Shown one piece after another: positions 45,501-54,500 of a stretch of DNA of 64,000 nucleotides. Both the position numbers and the translations under genes were made by a program. Every line of letters starts with the position of its first letter. Position 1 is the first letter of the stretch. The DNA is from Mesorhabditis belari (Eukaryota; Nematoda; Chromadorea; Rhabditida; Rhabditidae), in assembly GCA_958450365.1 (NCBI GenBank), contig CAUEEP010000935.1:1032001-1096000 (forward strand), read 5' to 3'. Under the pieces are notes generated by a model. That model was not told the DNA's origin, did not search any database, and saw nothing but the letters and a program-made list of their open reading frames with translations.

Positions 45501-48500
45501 AAAACTCTCGTTAAATAGCAATTAGGTTTGTAGAAAAAAGATTTCAAAATTTCTAGTTTCCGAAAATCTTGAAATCGTCTTCATTTTGCAATTTGCGGTT
45601 TTTGTTTATCTGGACTGGCCTCTGATCGAGGTCTATTGACAATTTTTTGTTGAAAGAAAGCGGTGCTTATCCACCGAGAATTATTTTGTCCTTGAGAAAG
45701 GATAAAGGGTCAATAAACTCAAGTAAACATTCGATTTCATAAAAGCAAAGCTTTGTGAAACAAAAAAGAATAAGAATATCATTGTTGTCTCATTGTTTTA
45801 TCCAAATGAATACTTTAAAAGCTTTAGCAAAAGCTTTAAAAGCTTTTAAATAGCATCAAAATCTTTTGCCGTTGAGAACATTGAAAAATTCCCGAGGAAA
45901 CGTTAAAAATTGCTGTGCTTTTGCTATTGCTTTCCTCTGCCCGTTCTCCGATGATTTTTGGTTGATTGTAAAGTTTTTGTTTGGTGTGGAAAACTTTTGA
46001 GCGTGAGACTTTTTGTGAAACTCAATCCACAATATCCCCCAGCTCTGAAAGACTAAAATCGCTCAAGTAAAAACAAAAAAAAACGCTGTTTGAATCGTAT
46101 AAAACGAAAAGGAAATGAAATTTTCATTACAATATCGATGGCTTTGACTTGTGGACCAAATTTAGAAATATTTAAATCTAAATTCAAGTAATAAACTTAA
46201 CTATTGGGTTGGTGAATGGAAAACTGCGGGCTATTGTCATATGTGACAGTTTGAGCACTTTCTTCAAAAGAAACCCATTTTGGTGTCAATGGAAAAGTTG
46301 TAGAGAATCAAAAATCAAGCTTATATCCAAATTTTTAGAACGATTCAAAAGCTGGTTTTCAAGAAATACGAAATTTACGAATTTTCACAAAACTTGCATT
46401 TTAAGCGAAACTACTAAGTGTATCTTTTTGGAAATTTGGCTATAAGCCTACTTTTCGATTCTCTACAACTTTTCTATTGACACCAAAGTGGGTTTCTTTT
46501 GAAGAAAGTGCTCAAACTGGGACACTGGGACATCTCCAGTCCTCCATTTTTGAGTCTCACACTTGTCTCACACACAAACCAAAATCCTACTACGAAAGAG
46601 GAATCCGCAAATTGCCTGTAAAATGGGCAGAAGTCGTCAATAATATTGGAAATTATTTGGAATGAATTCATGGTTTTATTTTCAATAAATTTTAGTTCAA
46701 AGTCCCGCAGTTTTCAATTCACCAACCCAATACATTTCAGCAAGCTAGCCTACTTAATATTATCGTCATTCGATAGCCCTGAATCTCCTCTTAAAAACTA
46801 GTACAAAGTTACCGAGAACTTTCTGCAAAATGAATAACAAAAGTCCTTGAAAACTTGAGTTGATACTAGACTTATCACGAAAACATCAGTCAGTTTCTCG
46901 TCTTTCTCTCAACACCAACCCTTCGATTATGACTATTTTGACTATTGTTTGATGCAGAATCAAATTGCGTATCAAATGATACCAAAATTAACTCAAAATA
47001 TAATATCTACGCAAAGTTATAGGACAAAAACCTAAACCACGCCCATTATGAGCGGGGCTTAAGGTGGGCGGGGCTTAGGGTAGCTTAGGCTTAGGTTTTT
47101 GCCCCATAACTTTGCGTAGATATTATATTTTGAGTTAATTTTGGTATCATTTGATGAGCAATTTTATTCTGCATCGAATGATGGTCAACATAGTCAAAAT
47201 CGAAGGGTTAGTGTTGAGAGAAAGACGAGAAATCTTAAATTGTCAACGGAAAGACAGATTTTTTCGTTATAAGTCTAGTTGACACCAAAATAATCGTCAT
47301 TAGTACGACGATTTTTGCCTTTTTAACACTGGTACACTATTCTCTACGAATTTTAAGCTAATTTTTATCTTTTTTCAGCATAAACAGCTTTTTCCACTCA
47401 TTTCTTATGAAGTAGAATGGTCGAATTCTTCTGAAGTAAAGAATTATTCCAAAGAATGGATAAGAGTGGACTAAGGAAGTCGACTCTTATCCATTCTTAT
47501 AAAGTAAAGAATTATTCCATAAACGAACTAAGGAAGTCCATTCTTATCCATTCTTATGAAGTAAAGAATTCTTCTTAACAAGTCAAGTGTGCCGGAGATT
47601 TATTCCATGAACGAACTAAGGAAGTCCACTCTCTTATCCACGACAAAAAAAGGACTCACTTTATGAAGAAGGAAGAGTAGAGTGCATTCAGTATTCTGGA
47701 AGAGAGTGAGCCCTTTGCCCTTGGCCAGACCCATCCGTTCCCCTTCCCCCTTCCCAAATGGAGACCATTTATCCATGAGCTTCCTCCATTCCTCTTTGCT
47801 GCTAAATTCCTCGCCTTTTCAAAGTTTTCATTCAATTTTTATAGTCTTTTCTTTTGCGTCGAAACTCTAGTTTTGATCTTTTTCAATTTTCTTCTCAAAC
47901 GTTTGTCAATCAGAAATGTGACACTGTTTGGGGATTTGGTCACATTTGGTCGAGAGTTGGATGGGGTTTTTTCCTCTCCTTTCTCTCCAGATTCTCGAGC
48001 TGAGATTTCCCTCTTGGGATTTGTAGATGCCTTTTGTTGTCTTTTTCCCAGACTTTTCCACACGACTTTACTATTCGAGTAAGAGATTTTTCGAAGAATC
48101 AAAAGAAAAACCAAATTTTAAACCCTAAAAATTGGTTTTTTTGGTTTTTTAAACCCTAAGCAATACAAAAATTGATTGAATAACTAAATAGCTGAATATC
48201 TGAATAGCTGACTAGCTGAATAGCTAGATGGCTGAATAGCTAGATAGCTGAATAGCTAGATAGCTGAATAGCTAGATAGCTGAATAGCTAGATAGCTGAA
48301 TAGCTAGATAGCTGACTAGCTAGATAGCTGAATAGCTGAATAGCTGACTAGCTGAATAGCTTTTAATTGCTTATGATTTGATTTCAAATATTTGTTCAGT
48401 TTTCAAAATGAATTTCTCTAAGCTAGCTGAGGGTTAGAGCTGATGTTTCCAATCTCCAGAATCCTTCTTAAACTTTTCTCCAAATAGAAACTATTGAATC

Positions 48501-51500
48501 GAACATCTCCTACTTAAAAACATTTTTTTGTAAATCCTTTAAAGACGAACATTGCAAATCCGCATTTTTGCGATTTATCTTTAAAAAAAGCTTTAATCAA
48601 GTAATTGAATCTCGCTGAAAATTCCGTTTTCAACTTATGGAAGTGAATTTTTCTATGCAAACTAAGCTCAAACTTTAGCTAGAACAAAATAGAGTTTATT
48701 TCATAGAGCTTATTCTTTAGTTTTTCGATTTTAGCAGCTTAAAGTTTTTTTTAACGAGTAAAACATAGAGAAAGAGGAGTGGGCGTGGCTTTGCCCTTTT
48801 TACGCTTCTCTCAAACTAAAGCTTTTCCTATGTAAAGTTCAGAATCTTTTCCCTTCTCACCCACAAAACTTTCTTCATATGGAAATCTTTTATTTTTTCA
48901 TATCTTTGTTTCATTGAGGTTTCGTTGATCCATACAACTCAATTCCCATAGCTTTTGTTTAATTGTTTCTAGCTCGGATGAGCAGCTCGGAAACTCTTCC
49001 CACTGTAAATTCCTCTTTATTTTCTCAAATCCTTTCACCATTGCCTAATTTAGAGCATCTGACAGCCACACTTTTGACAGCCACTTTTGACAGCCACTAT
49101 TCGTCTAAACTTTTGTAATTTCTGTGCTTAAAAATGCTCTCCTCGATGAGCAGCTCGTTGATGGAGAAAATGCATAAAGTGCATGAATCGACCTCGTCGA
49201 TCACTTCATCGCTCGCATCGCAAATGAGCGAAGAATTGTGTCCGTTTGAGGACAAATTTCGGCGGCTTTCATTGAGTACGCGAAAGATCTCGCGAGAAAG
49301 CGGACGCCGACTCTCACATATGATCTCGAAAATGGGTGAAACGATAGAGCAAGAGATCATTGGTTCGTTTGAAGAGCTGCTTGATAAGAAAAGCTTTAAA
49401 GAAGTGCTTTAAAGAAGTCCTTTAAAGAACAAAAAGAAGTTCAAGTCTTAAGTCTTGGTTGTGTTTGGCTTTAAAGAGTTCTTTAAAAGCTTTAAACAAT
49501 TCTTTAAAAGCTTTAAAGAATTTCTGTTTGTTGTCTGTTTGTTTAAATGGTTGACTCTGGCTGAAAACTGATCGAAAATTGAATTTTGAGTTAAAATTTC
49601 AAAAAAAACGAATAGAAAAGAGAGAAATTAGTCTGTTTGATTAAAATAAAATAAAATAACTTTAATTTTAGGCGAAAAACCCCAGGCTCCCCTCTTTGGC
49701 ACGTCGTATTTAAACCGAGAATGGGAGATTGTCACTGTGAAAGAAATGTGCAGGTATCACTCTTTTCTAGACTTTAAAAGTGCTTTTCTAAGCTCACATT
49801 CATCTTTTCAATCTCAAAACAATCTCAGAAATTTCCTTTTTAGACGATTGTCGCTGGATGAGATTGATCACATTGAGATGCCGATCCCAGAAGGAGCCGA
49901 GACTTCCCAAGTGCTCGATGAGCTCATGATTCGACAGGTTTTTTTTTTCAAAATACCCTTATCGAGTACACAAATACATGCATTTGTTTGCCATACATGT
50001 ATTCAGTACACAAATACATGCATAATTGTTCGCCATCGCGGGATTTTTGAGCCTAAGCTTTTAGTAAAGGAAAAACCTAAAAAATCGAAAAAAAAAACGA
50101 TCCTGCAGGATCGAACCCTTGACCTTTCGACTAAGAGACTAGACTCCTAACCGGTCGGCCACAACCAGCAGTTTCCACGGACCTTTTCTCGTTACCTAAG
50201 TCATTACCTAACTGATTTCTATTTCAATCGGCTCTTTAATCTTTTAATCTATTTTAAGTTATTGTAATCTTTATATTTTTGAGGCTAAGTTTTTGCTTGT
50301 GAAAAGAAATCCGTAAAAATATCTGATGCCAAATTATTCAAAAGCTTCTCAACTCTTGCACCGCCAATTAGAGTCCATCGATCAGCGGCCATTCAATCCA
50401 AAACAATTTCCCCTTTTTCAGTTTCTCATTAACGATAATGTGTTAGAGGTTTTTCTTTGGGGGGACGCGGGTCGTAAACAACGAATTTTGATGAGATCTT
50501 TTTCTTTCTTTTTTTCTGAGTCAAGTGAGAACACAGAAAACTTTTCCTTTCTCGTCGACTGGCCATCAGAAATCGGCCGCCGACTATAAATAAACGATTC
50601 GGGTGTCGCGTGTGGTTATACTTAGACACTTGAGTCAAAAAAAAGGAACGATCACAGAGATCGCACGGTTCAGGAAATGAGCTGTGATACACGCACGCTG
50701 TACTCACTTAAAGTACGGTAGAGTTGAAGTCTTTGAGACTTGGTATCTTTTGCTTTAGCTGCCAAACTCGAAAGCTCGTAGGCTTATTGGCTTATCTCAA
50801 ATCAAACCTATATATAAACCGCCTAACAGCGAGTTTTTCTGGATGTTTTGGGGCTGAGCGGCTTTGTCGCCGTGGAGCAGTGGATAACGCGCCGGTCTAT
50901 CGCCCATACGATCCGGGTTCGACCAGCCCGTGCGACTCAAATTGTGCTTCTTCAAAAATCAAAAGCACGTTGCACAACTACATGTAATTTCCTATTCAAC
51001 GGCGCAAAAATTGTTGCAAAAGGTCCTCTGGGGGCTGAGGAATAGCGCGCACAGACGGACAGATGGACAAACAGATGGACTGACAGACAGATGGACAGAC
51101 AGACAGACGTCTTAGTCTCTTTATATATAGTAGATGTCAAATGTCAGTCTGTCCGTCGAGCGCAGGAGTGAGTTTTTCGGGAAACGGCCGAAACAGGTAC
51201 CCCTAAAATACGCAACCGCACGCGGCGTACAACAATCGAGTGGTGAGCGTGCTCGCGCCGAGTGAAATAGGTGAACGGTTCGATTCCGCCCCCGGACAAA
51301 TCTTTTCTCTTTTTACCAAAAGCTCAAATATAATAGAAATAACTTTTTTAAGCAAAACGGACGCGGACTTTGCGCCGGACTTCTGCTGTCCACAAACCCG
51401 GCTTTCCCACTCGTTATTAAGAGAAAAATGAGAATGAGAATCTTGAGTAATGAGCAGAATTAAAATAACTTCTAACTGAATAGCTATTTAGCTATCTAGC

Positions 51501-54500
51501 TATCTAGCTATCTAGCTATTTAGCTATTTAGCTATTCAGCTATCTAGCTATTTAGCTATTTAGCTATTTAGCTATTCAGCTATCTAGCTAGTCAGCTATT
51601 CAGCTATTCAAGAGCTCTTTGCTTCGTTATCTAAATATCTTTAAACAAATCAGAAAAAGAAATCAGAAAGAAATCAGCAAATTCTAGGTGATGGAAATCC
51701 TGCCAGCTCGTGCCGAGGGTTACCCGTGGGTCCAAATCTACAACTCCGAGAAGCACGGCTTCAGTCTCGCAACCTTGTATAGGTAACTTTCGATAATGCA
51801 ATTCCTTTCCCTTCCTCTGACGTTGGCTTTTGATTAGATTTTTTGGGCAAATGATAAGGCTGAGCTTTGTGTTTCTCATCGAGCGAAGACATAGCTCACT
51901 CGGAACACAATTATCTTCTCCCACACTATACTTTTCTCTTCTCATTTGTCTAAGAAGCAGAAGAAAGAGTGCTTTTCTCAAAGAAATTTGCGTAGATTCT
52001 CTCAAGAGCTTCGCACGTGCTATTTAATGGGAAATTTGAGCGTTGAAAAGAGATACGTGAGAGCTTAAGGAATGTGAGAATGTGAGAAACTTTTGGGAAT
52101 ACACCGGAAACCACTTTGTAGACGTTTCATTGAATTAAATGTTTCATTGAATTAAAATGTTACTTTTTTAATATATTAATCAAAGGGTGAATCTGTTGCA
52201 AATGCAAAAAAAGTTCTTTTCATCTTGCATAAACATCGAATCGAATTCACACGGGCCTACTTCCGTCTTTCCTTTTTTTCCTTTTTCCTGTTATTTCTTC
52301 CTTTGAGAAGCCCTAGTCTAAAAAGATTAATACTACTTTGGACAATGTTTAGCACAAAGAATAACAAAGATAAAACCAACACTTGTGACTTTGGCTATCG
52401 GACATTTGATACGCGACCCTTTTCCAATTGGCAATCTAACTTTGAGCTCAAATATCTTGGTGTCTGGTTGTCCAATCTAAAGATTTTTGGTACCGTTAGA
52501 CTCGCCAAGTCTTTCTCTATCGACTGGTATAAAAACTATTTAAACAGAACAATTCTACGCCAAGAAATTTTAGCTTAAAGTTAGATTGCCAATGGCAAAG
52601 GGGCGGGGCACGTATAAAAGGTCCCACAATCCTTTTGAATAGGTGGTCAAGTTCTAAATGTATATAACTTGCTAAAGAGACAATAAATTCGCGCAGATCA
52701 AATGCCCGACAATCTTTTTTGGCGGCTATTTTTGTTTTTAAATATGAATCAAGATGCATTAGCTGCAAAGTTTATTTGTAAAATAAATTTAAGACAAATT
52801 TGACGCAAACATAGCTTGCACCCCAAAAAGTGGCGGTTAAAAAAGGGCCATCAAATCTATCAAATGCCATCATCAAATGCCATCAAATCTTTACTAAAAA
52901 TTATGTTTTCAGAAAAATGGTTGAATTTGACGAGGATATGTCGCCGGTTCTTCTCATCATTCGAGACACAAACGATCATGTTTTTGGAGCGATCGTTTCT
53001 TCAGGTAAGTGTGAGAGAAATCAAAATAATAATGCTATTTTTTTCAAACTAATCAAACTCAAGCATTCATTTAAAAATTTTCAGCAATCCGACCACATGA
53101 GGGCTATTGGGGCACGGGTGACTCGTGCCTTTTATGGAAATTCACCGGTGAAGTCCCACATACAAGGTTTGTTGGTACATAAATGAACTACAGTTATAAG
53201 CTAGTAGAATTACAGTTATGACGCCTTTTAGCTAAAGTTATTTCGACCTAGGTTCTAAGCTTATTTTCAGCTAGGTTTAAGCTTATTTTAAGCTAGGTTT
53301 AAGCTAGGTTTAAGCTAGGTTTAACCTAGGTTTAAGCTAAGTTTAAGCTAGGTTTAAGCTAGGTTTAAGCTAGGTTTAAGCTTATTTTAAGCTAGGTTTA
53401 AGCTAGGTTTCAGCTAGGTTTAAGCTAGGTTTAAGCTTAGTTTTAAGCTAGGTTTAAGCTAGTTTAACTAGGTAACTAGGTAGTTAGTTCGAAAGTTTTT
53501 TGTGCAAAGAACTTGAAGCAAAGCTTGGACACATTTTCATTTTGGATATACTTTGGTGCTCAAAAAACATTTTCCCAATTATCATATTTCTGGAGCCATC
53601 AAGAGATTGAGCTCTGTGAGATTTTTGAGAGCACAAATTTGGGTAAAGGGTGAGAGGCTGAAATTTTGTCAAAGAAAAAAAAAAGCTTGGATTTGATGCC
53701 TTCTGATTGGGCAATTTGAGAGCACTCCCGGGAACGGATTGACGAAAAAAGAAAAGAGTAAAGGGAAAAAAGTTGGGAGATTGGAAAAGAGTGAGGATGA
53801 GTGACACACAAATACTAGTGAGGCCAATTCCCCAATCCCCAATTTTTGGGGCACCCTAAAAAGAAAATTCATCGACGCCCACACGAAAGCTCTTTTCCGA
53901 GAACAGAGAGTCGATTAAGAGGAAGATGAGTCTGAGAAGGGTTCATCAAGAACAAATCATCAAGAACAAATCATCAAATCATCATCAAATCATCAACAAG
54001 TTGAACTTTATAGAGAACTTCGGCATTTCACATGGACCGGCGACAATCAATTCTTCGTCAACGCCGCCAAAGAGAGTCTCTCGATTGGAGCCGGTGGTGG
54101 ACATCAGGGGTAATTTTTATTAATTTTTATCGTAATTTCTTATCCTAATCGAAGTGTTATCAAAATTTGTTAGAATATTGAAAGTTCTAGAGTTAATACT
54201 GACTGTTGCGAGGTTAGAGTTAATTCCGACTGACTAAAAGTTGCGCCAAAGAAAAATTATTGGGTTGGCCGATAGACACTTCATTTAAAAAGCTATTTAG
54301 AAGTAATGAATTCACCTATTAATTTACAGTTTTCACCATTAGAAAACCCTGATATTTTTCTATAAAATATCATTGAAATCTTGAGAAATAAGAAGATAAT
54401 TTTAAGAAAATTTCTGGACTTTTGTTTGAACGGTAGTCAAAAAGAGAAACGACTCGATTACGCGATTTAGACACTTTGATCCAAAGAAACCGATTTTTAT

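Noticed and set aside
48970..49010. Exon with ATGAGCAGCTCGGAAACTC before GTAAAT in the lmd-3-like gene
   Set aside because: It exits in phase 0, but the downstream exon at 49672 needs phase 1.
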